Part shown: positions 43,134 to 51,544 of the stretch, piece after piece
Layout: every line of letters starts with the position of its first letter
How positions within the stretch are numbered: the stretch's first letter is position 1
NCBI GenBank assembly: GCA_026014705.1
Contig: JAOZHU010000031.1
Location: 1-64,000, forward strand
Length of the DNA: 64,000 nt
Reading direction: 5' to 3'
From: Candidatus Bathyarchaeota archaeon
GTDB lineage: Archaea; Thermoproteota; Bathyarchaeia; Bathyarchaeales; Bathycorpusculaceae
The notes under the pieces: model-generated
What the model was told of the DNA's origin: nothing
The model's database searches: none
What the model saw: only the letters and a program-made list of their open reading frames with translations
Made by a program: the position numbers and the translations under genes

Positions 43134-43519
43134 TGCTGCACACCGCTTCCCTTTTGAGCGCTTGCTTGAGGATGTACCACCAAGTTAGATTTATCAATTG
43201 AGGCTAGTTCAAAAAGCGCTGAGCTTTTTATGGCGTTTCGCGGGCAACTTTCAGCGCACTGGTAACAGAAAATACAGAGGTCAAGATGAAACAGCGGTCG
43301 CCTTTTGGCGTCAACTTCAACCATTTCAATAGCCTTGGCAGGGCAATCTCTGGAACATAAGCCACAGCTAATACAGAGGCTAATGTCATACACCTGTTTA
43401 CCTCGAAAACCTTCAGGAACCTCGGCTTTAACGAAAGGATATTTGCTGGTTGCAGGTCTAGCGAAAAGATTAGACAACGCTTCTTTCACCATTGGCGATA
43501 CAGTTGTCTTCTTCCCCAT
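43130..43519 (-). CDS. nuoI: 2[4Fe-4S] ferredoxin-like subunit I of complex I-type hydrogenase
   Basis: 129 residues. Two cluster motifs: CISCGLCSRDCP and CIFCYQCAESCP. It carries electrons between a soluble donor (probably ferredoxin) and the small-subunit cluster. The N-terminal 60 residues are a NuoI-type amphipathic lead (SNLFARPATSKYPF). The next gene, J, overlaps its stop. Confidence 0.92.
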   Translation of the reverse strand: MGKKTTVSPMVKEALSNLFARPATSKYPFVKAEVPEGFRGKQVYDISLCISCGLCSRDCPAKAIEMVEVDAKRRPLFHLDLCIFCYQCAESCPRNAIKSSALFELASIDKSNLVVHPQASAQKGSGVQQ

Positions 43520-43522
43520 AAT

Positions 43523-44515
43523 TTACACCACCAGAGGGTAAACCCAAGTAACTAAAGCAATGGTTAGGGCAAGCGACAACACCGAAAGCGGCAGCAACAT
43601 CTTCCAATTAGCCGACAACACTTGGTCAATGCGCAGCCTTGCAAACAGGCAGGTCAAGTACTCCGAGATTATTATGACAGCCAATAGTTTAAGCACGAAC
43701 CAAAGAGAATACCAAAAAGCTGGAAAACCGAAAAACACTGGTCCATATGGACCGCCTAGGAACAATTCAACCACAAGTGCAGCGCCAAAAACGATTTGCA
43801 CATCGCGGGTGAGATGCAGGAAAGCCAGTTTGCGCCCGCAGTACTCAGTCTCTAAGCCGCCTACCACTTCGCTTTCCGCATGCGGAATATCAAATGGGTC
43901 TTTTTCCAACTCTGCTTGAAGCGCCACAATAAACAGCACAAACGCCCAAGGCGCCAAAAGCACGAATGGAAGATATTGACTTGCCGCTATTGCAGCGATG
44001 CTTAAGCTTCCCGCCAAAAACGCAGGCGCCAACGCGAGAAGGAACAAAGGAATATCGTAGCCGAGAAACTGAGTTAAAACTCTTGCTGCGCCTATTGTGC
44101 CGTACGGATTCGCAGATGCCCACCCTGAAAGAAACAGAAGAAAGTTAGCTATAGTAAGCAACGCCATAATAACAATCAAGTCGCCAGCAAAGCTAGAATT
44201 GGAAATGACAGCCGCACCGTCAATTGGCAAAAAGGACAAAGCGAAAACAACAATTGAAAAGGCAACTATTGGCGCAAGCTTGAAAACTGTGCTTTTTGCC
44301 CCACGCGGCACTATGTCCTCCTTAGTGAGCAGTTTGAGGAAGTCAGCAAATGGCTGAAGGATACCTGCTGGACCCGTAAACTTTGGACCAACTCTATTCT
44401 GCATTCTGGCTTCGATTTTTCTCTCCACCCAATCGCAAAACATAGTTAAGGACAATAGGAACGTGAAACCGGGAAAGACCAGCACGCGGAAAATAAACCA
44501 CAAATCCAAAACCAC
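43523..44515 (-). CDS. nuoH: Membrane anchor subunit H of complex I-type hydrogenase
   Basis: 330 residues, eight helices. DWVERKIEARMQNRVGPKF, GWASANPYGTIGAARVLTQFL and EKDPFDIPHAESEVVGGLETEY are the cytoplasmic loops that contact the catalytic module in complex I and in group 4 hydrogenases. The acidic residues of the E-channel are present. It is the joint between catalytic and pumping arms. Confidence 0.92.
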   Translation of the reverse strand: MVLDLWFIFRVLVFPGFTFLLSLTMFCDWVERKIEARMQNRVGPKFTGPAGILQPFADFLKLLTKEDIVPRGAKSTVFKLAPIVAFSIVVFALSFLPIDGAAVISNSSFAGDLIVIMALLTIANFLLFLSGWASANPYGTIGAARVLTQFLGYDIPLFLLALAPAFLAGSLSIAAIAASQYLPFVLLAPWAFVLFIVALQAELEKDPFDIPHAESEVVGGLETEYCGRKLAFLHLTRDVQIVFGAALVVELFLGGPYGPVFFGFPAFWYSLWFVLKLLAVIIISEYLTCLFARLRIDQVLSANWKMLLPLSVLSLALTIALVTWVYPLVV

Positions 44516-44526
44516 TTTTCTGCCTC

Positions 44527-46068
44527 CTACCTGTCAGTGCATGAAAAGCACGGGTCTAAACTCACAAAGTTAGCAGGGACATCGGCTATGTTCCCGCCCT
44601 CAGCAGTTTTAAGAAAGGCTGGGAGGTTGGCGTAAGTTGGAGTCCGCACTTTAACACGTTCTGGATAAGCGGTGCCGTTGCTCTTCACGTAATAGAAAAG
44701 CTCTCCTCTAGGCGCCTCCACGCGGTTAACTGCTTCGCCTGCAGCTACAACTCTCGGCGCTCTGACCCTGAATGGCCCAGCAGGTAAGTGATCCAGCGCG
44801 TAATCAATAATGCTAATGCTTTCATCGATTTCGTCTATGCGAACCATGAACCGCGCCCATGAATCACCAGTATTATACGTTATTAATTTAAAAGGAATTT
44901 CGCCGTATGCCTCGTAAGGCTCCTCTTTGCGGACGTCAATGTTGACGCCTGAGCCGCGGGCTACTGGACCGACTACGCAAAGTTTTACCGCATCCTCCTT
45001 TGAGAGAGTACCGACATTTTGCGTGCGCATTTTCAGCGTACGCTCATTCGTATATAGTTGCCTGTACAGGGCCATTTTCTTCTTCAAATCCGCCAAGACA
45101 GCTTTGATTTTCGGGACATCAGACTCCCTGATGTCTCGTCGCACACCGCCTACCGCGATAGCTGAGGAGATAACCCTGTTACCCGTAAGCAACTCGGTTA
45201 CATCCATGATCGGTTCGCGGTCGCGCCACATGTACTGAAACAGGGTTTCATACCCAATCTCAAGCCCTGCGTGCCCCAGCAGAAGCAGGTGACTGTGAAG
45301 CCTATTCAACTCCAAAATTATGGTGCGTATGTATTTAGCTCTGGGAGGCACTTGAGTGCCCAAGATTTTTTCCACTGCCTCCACGAAGCATGTTGCGTGA
45401 CATGAATTACATATGCCGCAGATTCTCTCAACCAAGTAAACATCCTGCAAATAAGTGCGCTGTTCAGCGGCTTTTTCTACGCCGCGGTGAACGTATCCAA
45501 TGCGGGGTTCAACTTGCTTCACTATTTCCCCGTTGACTTTCACAGAAAACTTCTCAGGCTCTAGCAGCGCTGGATGCTGAGGACCTATAATTATGTTGAC
45601 AAGTGAGCCGTCGCTTTGAGGCGGGACTGGTTCAGGTTTGCTTTTGGAGCTTTCACATTTGACTGTGGCGTTATCTATCTTGGCGTCTTTTCTAAGTGGA
45701 TAAAGGTTTTCAGACCAATCTTCAGGAAGAACAATCCTAGCAGGGTTTGGGTGCCCCTCAAAGACTACTCCGAAAAGGTCAGCCGCTTCTCTCTCATGAA
45801 ACAGCGCTCCAGGAATTATATCAGTTATCGTCGGAATACGCGGTGATTCTTTGGGAACTTCTGATTTTAGCGTAATTACCGCACCATTGGTACGAATGTG
45901 ATACAGTAAACCTATTTGGGCACCAAGGTCTACGCCGGTGAGCGCAATTATGCCCGCGTTTTTATCAGCCTCAACCAGAAGCTTTAGGGCATCTCTATTG
46001 GATTCAGCTTTAACTTGAATTGAAGCTTTACCGAGGTGGGCTGGCTGAATTTGAAGACTGCCGCCCAT
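44527..46068 (-). CDS. [NiFe]-hydrogenase large subunit fused to NuoC-like domain (group 4)
   Basis: 513 residues. About 1-150 is a 30-kDa/NuoC domain (PGALFHEREAADLFGVVFEGHP). The rest is the large subunit: IGPQHPALLEPEKF, GYVHRGVEK, then RICGICNSCH (L1, RxCGxCxxxH) and at the very C-terminus DPCFSCTDR (L2, DPCxxCxxR). All four Ni-binding Cys are present, so this is a hydrogenase and not a quinone-reducing NuoD, where they are lost. The protein ends directly after the L2 Arg, so there is no C-terminal peptide for a maturation protease. C-D fusion is as in HycE/HyfG. No hyp genes are in the window. Confidence 0.93.
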   Translation of the reverse strand: MGGSLQIQPAHLGKASIQVKAESNRDALKLLVEADKNAGIIALTGVDLGAQIGLLYHIRTNGAVITLKSEVPKESPRIPTITDIIPGALFHEREAADLFGVVFEGHPNPARIVLPEDWSENLYPLRKDAKIDNATVKCESSKSKPEPVPPQSDGSLVNIIIGPQHPALLEPEKFSVKVNGEIVKQVEPRIGYVHRGVEKAAEQRTYLQDVYLVERICGICNSCHATCFVEAVEKILGTQVPPRAKYIRTIILELNRLHSHLLLLGHAGLEIGYETLFQYMWRDREPIMDVTELLTGNRVISSAIAVGGVRRDIRESDVPKIKAVLADLKKKMALYRQLYTNERTLKMRTQNVGTLSKEDAVKLCVVGPVARGSGVNIDVRKEEPYEAYGEIPFKLITYNTGDSWARFMVRIDEIDESISIIDYALDHLPAGPFRVRAPRVVAAGEAVNRVEAPRGELFYYVKSNGTAYPERVKVRTPTYANLPAFLKTAEGGNIADVPANFVSLDPCFSCTDR

Positions 46069-46099
46069 TTTGTTTTGGAGAGTAACTAAAATGTCTGGC

Positions 46100-46552
46100 T
46101 CATTTGCCGCCGTTTGTCTTCGCCTCTTTCAATGAATTGAGCAGTTTTACCACGCCATCAATTATGGCTTCAGGCTTCGGTGGACACCCTGGGATATACG
46201 CGTTTACTGGAATTACTTTGTCCACACCGTCCATAACGTTGTAGTTTCCTTTGAACACACCACCTGAACACGCACATGCGCCTATTGCTACTACAAACTT
46301 GGGTTCGGGCATCTGCTCGTAAATGCGTTTCAAACGTTCCGTGCACTGTCTCGTGACGGCGCCCGTGGTTAACAAAACATCGGCGTGCCGTGGTGAAGGC
46401 TCAAGTTTAATGCCGAAACGTTCCACGTCGTATCTGGGCGTTAAGAGGGCGACAACTTCGATGTCGCATCCGTTGCATGCGCCTGAGTTGAAGTGCAAAA
46501 CCCACGGCGACTTCAGCCTTGCCCATGTTACCGCATTGGATAGTTTCGTTAT
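46100..46552 (-). CDS. [NiFe]-hydrogenase small subunit (group 4, NuoB-like), unusual start
   Basis: Carries the proximal [4Fe-4S] cluster. ACNGCDIEVVALLTPRYDVERFG is the group 4 hydrogenase signature; complex I NuoB has two adjacent Cys instead. The other ligands are in GACACSGG and GCPPKPE. A TTG at 46498 opens a frame of 132 residues but cuts off the conserved WARLKSPWVLHFNSG. In frame upstream there is no ATG, GTG or TTG. The best start is ATA at 46552-46550, with AGGAGG six bases before it and a four-base ATAA overlap with the stop of the A gene. CTG 46516 is a weaker option. Confidence 0.85.
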   Translation of the reverse strand: MTKLSNAVTWARLKSPWVLHFNSGACNGCDIEVVALLTPRYDVERFGIKLEPSPRHADVLLTTGAVTRQCTERLKRIYEQMPEPKFVVAIGACACSGGVFKGNYNVMDGVDKVIPVNAYIPGCPPKPEAIIDGVVKLLNSLKEAKTNGGK

Positions 46553-46875
46553 TCGTTGCCTCCTTCTAATAGAAGCAGACTGGATACAAAAAGTATGGAT
46601 AAATAGACTATCAGAAAAGTCATGTTTATTCCATGTCCAAGCGCCGCGAACGCGAGCAGCAAGATTGATGAGTCAAAAATCGTGAAGTATATGAGGTAAC
46701 GATATAGAGTTATGCTGATTTTCAGTTTCTGGATGGGGGCTCTTTCTCCGCAAGCGTACTCCGCACGTTCGTTTTCGCTTTGGGTGGGTTTAGGTGAGGC
46801 GCGACGACCCAGCACATAGATTAATGATGCAGAGAGTAAAATGAGCAGAAAAGCTATGGCGGATTCAACAAGCAT
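46549..46875 (-). CDS. nuoA: Membrane subunit A of complex I-type hydrogenase (NuoA-like)
   Basis: 108 residues, three helices. EYACGERAPIQ corresponds to the NuoA loop YECG, and YFTIFDSSILLLAF to the second helix with FD (NuoA: FDxE). The Glu after FD is Ser. NuoA is typical of complex I and Fpo and, as far as I know, missing from Ech, Mbh and Hyc hydrogenases. Its stop overlaps the start of the small-subunit gene. Confidence 0.82.
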   Translation of the reverse strand: MLVESAIAFLLILLSASLIYVLGRRASPKPTQSENERAEYACGERAPIQKLKISITLYRYLIYFTIFDSSILLLAFAALGHGINMTFLIVYLSILFVSSLLLLEGGNE

Positions 46876-47113
46876 TTCTCTTGCCTCCGTGCTGAATGAA
46901 AGTGTTAACCATTCTGTTCACGTTACCCTTGGTTCGCCATGCGTCATAGCCAAGAGATTCAGCTTGGAAATATTTAAATCTGTCATACAATTCACTATAT
47001 GATTGTTCAGTATTACCGTGAATTACTGGCAATTTGCTTAAGCATGGTTCCATAGGAGCACATAGGTTTTCAACACATGCCAGTCTTGCGGGTGACACTG
47101 ATTTTTCACTCAT
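46865..47113 (-). CDS. Small Cys-containing protein leading the hydrogenase operon
   Basis: 82 residues with four Cys (positions about 13, 18, 24 and 82) and a soluble helical middle (SELYDRFKYFQAESLGYDAW). No family recognised. CGGAGC lies a few bases before ATG 47113, and the gene overlaps the start of the A subunit by 11 bases, so it is translated with the operon. It could be an accessory or assembly subunit; that rests on position only. Confidence 0.6.
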   Translation of the reverse strand: MSEKSVSPARLACVENLCAPMEPCLSKLPVIHGNTEQSYSELYDRFKYFQAESLGYDAWRTKGNVNRMVNTFIQHGGKRNAC

Positions 47114-47152
47114 ATTGCTCCGAGCTAACTCTTTTAGATTTAAGCTAGGGGC

Positions 47153-47160
47153 ATTTAAAT
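47153..47160 (-). promoter_or_regulatory. Box A promoter of the hydrogenase operon
   Basis: ATTTAAAT is a self-complementary TATA-like box. On the minus strand it predicts a start near 47131 and a leader of about 18 bases containing CGGAGC. A second weaker box (TTAAATC) lies at 47136-47142. Confidence 0.4.
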
Positions 47161-47246
47161 CTTACACCTGTAATTTAGCTTAATTTATGGGCACATTCCA
47201 TTAGAAGCACAATATCCTAAAAAGAGGGAGCGAGAAAATGGCAGAG

Positions 47247-47723
47247 CTATTCTGTTTCTGCTGCGCCATGCCATCTTCGTTCTAAGTAGAGAATCAAGCT
47301 GAACAGACCCCGGCTGAAAATTATGAGAATAAGCACTGAGAATTCTTCCCAAGTTCGCGTCGTCGTTGTCTTTATGATTTCGGCGCCAATGAAAAACTCT
47401 AAACTTAACGTGAGATAACCTGAGAGAAAGCGTGTAGCGCCAGATGGTTTACAAGAGTCGCTAAGTTTACATTGTATGAAGCGAACCGCTACCACGCAAG
47501 CGCCGAAGAATATGACGCCGCCGCCTATAATGTAAAGAATGTTAGTAGCTGCAGTCAGCAGGGTTAGGATAACCTCATCCATCGCGGAAAGAAACGGGGC
47601 GCTTTCTGAACTGAAGATTGCGCCTATGACCGCCAGAACGGCTATTACAGTTAAAAGCGTAAGTGTTAGAGAGTCTATCTTTTTTCTATTGACAACGCAT
47701 TCACTCATATGTTCAGCAACCAT
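47247..47723 (-). CDS. DUF1622 membrane protein
   Basis: 158 residues with four transmembrane segments. The C-terminal half LSLEFFIGAEIIKTTTTRTW and FSVLILIIFSRGLFSLIL is the DUF1622 signature. Function unknown. It is on the same strand as the hydrogenase operon but 133 bases upstream with its own start, so probably separate. Confidence 0.78.
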   Translation of the reverse strand: MVAEHMSECVVNRKKIDSLTLTLLTVIAVLAVIGAIFSSESAPFLSAMDEVILTLLTAATNILYIIGGGVIFFGACVVAVRFIQCKLSDSCKPSGATRFLSGYLTLSLEFFIGAEIIKTTTTRTWEEFSVLILIIFSRGLFSLILYLERRWHGAAETE

Positions 47724-47866
47724 AATTGACTTCTTAATACGCTGAATCGCCTAATATTATTTTTTCCTTTTACCGACTTTTACCGAAGCGAAAACCAAAC
47801 TGCAATGTGTAAATCAGGATAATTTTTAAATGCACACCGCCACTAATAAGACGCGGAGTTGAATTT

Positions 47867-48109
47867 ATGCCAAATGAGGATGTCTTGGTTGCGATAACTG
47901 CGAGCAGAGACAAAGGCGAAATTGTTTACCGCGTTGAATGCGCCAGCAGCTTGACAACTGAAGAACTTGAGTATTATCTCGAGGAAATACTGAAAGGCAT
48001 ATGCCAATGGAAACCAACCATTTGTAGGGAAAACATCCGAAGTTTCAAAGGCACAATCCGCGAAAAGAAAAACAGGAAACGCTTAGAAAAAGCCAAGCAG
48101 GAAACCTAA
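47867..48109 (+). CDS. Small hypothetical protein (80 residues)
   Basis: Soluble; N-terminal strand-helix pattern (VLVAITASRDKGEIVYRVE; TTEELEYYLEEILKG) and a very basic C-terminus (KGTIREKKNRKRLEKAKQ). Two Cys at about 25 and 46. A TTTTTAAATGC box lies about 45 bases upstream. No family recognised. It is divergent from the DUF1622 gene. Confidence 0.55.
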   Translation: MPNEDVLVAITASRDKGEIVYRVECASSLTTEELEYYLEEILKGICQWKPTICRENIRSFKGTIREKKNRKRLEKAKQET

Positions 48110-48185
48110 GGTCTACACCCGAAAAGAACATTGAGCATGCTGCTGGACAGCCCGAAAGAAAATAAAAAAGTTGAAAAATTAGGAT

Positions 48186-48350
48186 TTACTTTTTAGTTTT
48201 CGGCTTGCTCTTCGCTTTTGCTGCCTTAACAGGTTTCATCGGTACACTGCAACATATCAAATCGCACGCTTCGCATCCACAGGGATCTTCAACAACGACT
48301 ACGATTCCGCATTCTTCGCACTTGTATTTTTCGCCTTTTTTACTTGCCAA
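48186..48350 (-). CDS. 54-residue desulforedoxin-like metal-binding protein
   Basis: Reads MASKKGEKYKCEECGIVVVV, then DPCGCEACDLICC, and ends in a Lys/Ala tail (KAAKAKSKPKTKK). The outer CxxC and adjacent CC, with about 18 residues between, follow the Cys4 iron site of desulforedoxin and the first domain of desulfoferrodoxin. An extra CGCEAC is inserted. The start is TTG 48350 with GGTGATT five bases upstream. It is likely an Fe or Zn protein of redox or oxygen defence; no superoxide reductase domain is attached. Confidence 0.7.
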   Translation of the reverse strand: MASKKGEKYKCEECGIVVVVEDPCGCEACDLICCSVPMKPVKAAKAKSKPKTKK

Positions 48351-48499
48351 AACGAATCACCTTCAATAAACATATTCCATGAGCGTTCTAATAAAATTAT
48401 CCAAACTACACCGTAGTACGCTAAAAGATGGAGCAGAAGGAAGAAAGTATGCTAATACTTAGATGCCGCTCACGGTTTGCTGGCGCGGTGTCTTCTGTG

Positions 48500-50914
48500 T
48501 TAACTTTCGGTCTTCACTTTTCCTTCAGATGGTAACGCTTGGAAGTCTCGGAGTTTTTCAGCCATTGCACTCAGCTGCTTATCAACAAGGTAGTTCACGG
48601 TTCCATACTCGAACGTTCCGTCAGCCCGTCTTTCGCCTGCCTTGAAGCCTGTGAGCACCTCAATGCCTTCGTCAATGGTTTTGACCGCGTAAATGTGGAA
48701 TTGACCTGCCTTAACGGCTTCTACGATTTCTTCTTTCAGCATCAGGTTTTGCACGTTGCTGTCAGGTATCATCACGCCTTGCTGACCAGTAAAACCTTTA
48801 GCCTTGCAAATTTCGAAGAACCCCTCGATTTTTTCGTTCACGCCGCCTATGGCTTGCACTTCGCCTTTCTGGTTGACTGAGCCAGTCACAGCGATGCTTT
48901 GCTTTATGGGCAAACCTGAAAGCGCTGAAAGTATCGCGTACAATTCTGTGCTTGATGCGCTGTCGCCTTCCACGCCAGCATAATTTTGTTCAAAAACAAG
49001 CCTGGCGGAAAGGCTAAGCGGTTTGTCCCTTGCGTATTTCTCGTTGAGGTAACCGCTTAAGATTAGGACGCCTTTCGTGTGGATGGGACCACCCATTTTT
49101 GCTTCGCGTTCAATGTCGATTACACCTTCTCTGCCTAAGCCTATGCTTGCGGTTACGCGTGACGGGTTGCCGAAAGCGAAGTCGCCTAGCCCCATGACTG
49201 AGAGCCCGTTCACTTGTCCAACTTTCTCGGCGTCTGTGTCTATTAGGATTACGCCTCGTTTTATCATTTCTTGAATTTTCTCTTGGATGAGTTTGGAGCG
49301 GTAGATTCTTTCTTCGATGGCTTTTCTCACGTGTTTCCCAGTTGAAAGCTTGGAGTTTTCTTGTGCAGCGTAGAAGTTGGCTTCACGCACGATGTCGGCG
49401 ACCTCAGCGAACCGCGTGGAAAGTTTCTGCTGGTCGCCTGCAAGTCTTGAGCTGTATTCGACGAGTTTAGCTAAGCCTGAGCCGTCGAGGTGTTTCAGGT
49501 TTTCTTTTTGGCAGAGGGTGCAAACGAAAGCAGCGTAGTGCTTCACGTTTTCTTCTGTGCGAGCCATGGTTGTGTCAAATTCAGCTTTAACCTTGAAAAG
49601 TTCAATGAAATCCATATCCAAGCTGTACAGTTGTTGATAGAGGAATGGGTTGCCGATGAGGATTACCTTGACATTCAGCGGAATTGGCTGAGGCTTCAGA
49701 CTTTTGGTGCTGATTAGTCCATAGCGGGCTTCCAGTTCTTCTATGGCTATGTTTCCGCTTCTGAGCGCTCGCTTCAAGCCGTCATAAGCAAAGGGGTTTC
49801 GAAGCAATTCTTCAACTGGAACAATCAGATACCCATTATTGGCTTTATGCAGGGCTCCTCCGCGAATCATGGTAAAATCTGTAACGAGCGCGCCAAGCTG
49901 CACTTCTTTTTCTGTTCTGCCGAAAAGATTCTGGTAAGTGGGGTTAGGTTCAATCACCACCGGAGCGCCTTTAATGCTCGAGTTGTCAACGACCACGTTT
50001 ACTTCGTATTTCTTGAATGGTTCTTCTTTCATCCAAGGTACAGGAAACGGAAGTTGCTGTGGCTCCGTTGGTTTCACGAATTGTGCGAGATTATCCAAAA
50101 TGTCGTTTTGCACATCCCGCAGGTAAGCTGTAACATCAGGCGTGCCTCTATACTTCTCAATTAGTGCGTTCACCAAGTGACCAATAGCATAGAGAGCGAT
50201 GTCTCGGTTGAGTTTTTTCAGTTCTTCGCGGACTTTTTGCTCCATGTCCAAAAACTGCCGCATAGTGTTTCTCAACTCTGCCTCCAAGCGGTCTCTTTTC
50301 TCTTGAATTTCGTCTTTCGCTTTCTGAGACAGGCTTAGTAACTCTTCTTCGCTGAGAGGCTTGCCCTTCACCACGGGGATAAGCAGTAAGCCGACTTGGG
50401 TGCTTTGGATTACGAAGCCTTCCTTTTGGGCTTTTGCGTTGAGTTGGTCGATTAGTTCTTTACGCTGTTTTTCCAGCACGCGTATTGTGGCTTCTCGTTT
50501 CATGTTGTAATCGTCGCTTTCAAAAGTTTTAGGGAGCGCTATCCGAATGTTTTCGATAAGGTTCTTAACGTCGCTTTGGAACTCTTTTCCCTTTCCCGGA
50601 GGCAGCGTTATGGCTTTGGGCTCGTACTGGTTGGAAAAGTTGTTTACGTAGCACCAATCTGGAGGCACAGGTTCAAGGCGGGCTATTTCTTCCACAAAGT
50701 TCTTGACAGCGGTGGTTCTGCCTGTTCCTGGATAACCTGCAATGTAAATGTTAAATCCTGTCTCCCGGATGCTCAAGCCGAATTTAAGCGCTCTGACGGC
50801 TCTTTCTTGTCCGATGATTTCTTTTAGGGGCATCAGTTCCTGAGTGGTTTCGCAACGCATGAAGTTGGCGTCGCATTCTCTTCGGAGTTTTTCGGCAGGT
50901 AACTCATTTACCAT
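48500..50914 (-). CDS. Lon-family ATP-dependent protease (AAA_32 type)
   Basis: About 804 residues. The N-terminal ATPase has a modified Walker A, GYPGTGRTT, with Arg for Lys as usual in this family. A helical coiled-coil region at about 165-260 (KAKDEIQEKRDRLEAELRN) and ALHKANNGYLIVPVEELL follow. The C-terminal Lon protease domain has Ser in EGDSASSTEL and Lys in NQKGEVQAIGGVNEKIEGFF. This differs from the membrane-bound archaeal LonB; the family is mostly bacterial, so transfer is possible. ATG 50914 has GGTGA six bases upstream; the GTG at 50923 is within that site. Confidence 0.9.
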   Translation of the reverse strand: MVNELPAEKLRRECDANFMRCETTQELMPLKEIIGQERAVRALKFGLSIRETGFNIYIAGYPGTGRTTAVKNFVEEIARLEPVPPDWCYVNNFSNQYEPKAITLPPGKGKEFQSDVKNLIENIRIALPKTFESDDYNMKREATIRVLEKQRKELIDQLNAKAQKEGFVIQSTQVGLLLIPVVKGKPLSEEELLSLSQKAKDEIQEKRDRLEAELRNTMRQFLDMEQKVREELKKLNRDIALYAIGHLVNALIEKYRGTPDVTAYLRDVQNDILDNLAQFVKPTEPQQLPFPVPWMKEEPFKKYEVNVVVDNSSIKGAPVVIEPNPTYQNLFGRTEKEVQLGALVTDFTMIRGGALHKANNGYLIVPVEELLRNPFAYDGLKRALRSGNIAIEELEARYGLISTKSLKPQPIPLNVKVILIGNPFLYQQLYSLDMDFIELFKVKAEFDTTMARTEENVKHYAAFVCTLCQKENLKHLDGSGLAKLVEYSSRLAGDQQKLSTRFAEVADIVREANFYAAQENSKLSTGKHVRKAIEERIYRSKLIQEKIQEMIKRGVILIDTDAEKVGQVNGLSVMGLGDFAFGNPSRVTASIGLGREGVIDIEREAKMGGPIHTKGVLILSGYLNEKYARDKPLSLSARLVFEQNYAGVEGDSASSTELYAILSALSGLPIKQSIAVTGSVNQKGEVQAIGGVNEKIEGFFEICKAKGFTGQQGVMIPDSNVQNLMLKEEIVEAVKAGQFHIYAVKTIDEGIEVLTGFKAGERRADGTFEYGTVNYLVDKQLSAMAEKLRDFQALPSEGKVKTES

Positions 50915-50998
50915 TTTTTTCACCCACAGCGCCCACTATTCAAAGCAGTAATAGGCAATTAACTCTTAAGCTGTGGGCGTTTTATATTCTTCGGTCAG

Positions 50999-51544
50999 TC
51001 AAAGCGCATTAACAAACCGCTGTATGATTTCTTTGTTCCTGACTTCCGGATGGAAAAGCACGCCGTAAATCTCTTTACGCTTATGCTTTATCGCTTGGAT
51101 ACAAGTTGCGGACTCCGCTAGTGCATCGAACTGCGGGGAAAGTTGAACTGAGTAATTGTGCAATGCGTAAGCTTTAAATGAAGAAGAAAAAAGCGGATTA
51201 GCCCTCAGCGTTGACACTTGCACCATGCCTATCTCCCAGCATTTTTCCAGCCTTGCACCGAAAACTACGCCTATGGTTTGCATGCCTGCGCAAATTCCCA
51301 GAATCGACTTGCCACAGTCCTTCATCCACTCGAACTTGTCTGGCTGACTCAGAGTGACGTTGTCTTTAAGCGCGGTGCCTGATAAGATGATTTTGTTGCA
51401 GTTGCGAATATCTTCTTGCGTCACTTCGAGATAATGTCTCACGACACAGTTTTCGATTTCTTCAGCGATGGCGAGTATGGGCGCGACAAACTCATAGACC
51501 CCCAATGAATCCCTCTTGAAATTCATGTCTACAACCAGAATCAT
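50999..51544 (-). CDS. Class I glutamine amidotransferase (GuaAa-like)
   Basis: 181 residues with a complete triad: Cys85 in GICAGMQ and His165-Pro-Glu167 in GVLFHPE. It frees ammonia from glutamine for a partner synthetase. It resembles the GATase subunit of archaeal GMP synthase, but the SGGP oxyanion-strand motif is SGTA here, so it is diverged. Its ATG overlaps the stop of the upstream diphthine-ammonia ligase by four bases (ATGA). No GMP-synthase PP-loop subunit lies nearby. Confidence 0.82.
   Translation of the reverse strand: MILVVDMNFKRDSLGVYEFVAPILAIAEEIENCVVRHYLEVTQEDIRNCNKIILSGTALKDNVTLSQPDKFEWMKDCGKSILGICAGMQTIGVVFGARLEKCWEIGMVQVSTLRANPLFSSSFKAYALHNYSVQLSPQFDALAESATCIQAIKHKRKEIYGVLFHPEVRNKEIIQRFVNAL

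Noticed and set aside
44527-46068. Reading the large subunit as NADH- or F420H2-quinone oxidoreductase NuoCD
   Set aside because: All four nickel-binding Cys of the L1 and L2 motifs are present and the small subunit has the hydrogenase CNGCDIE motif; quinone-reducing NuoD has lost these.
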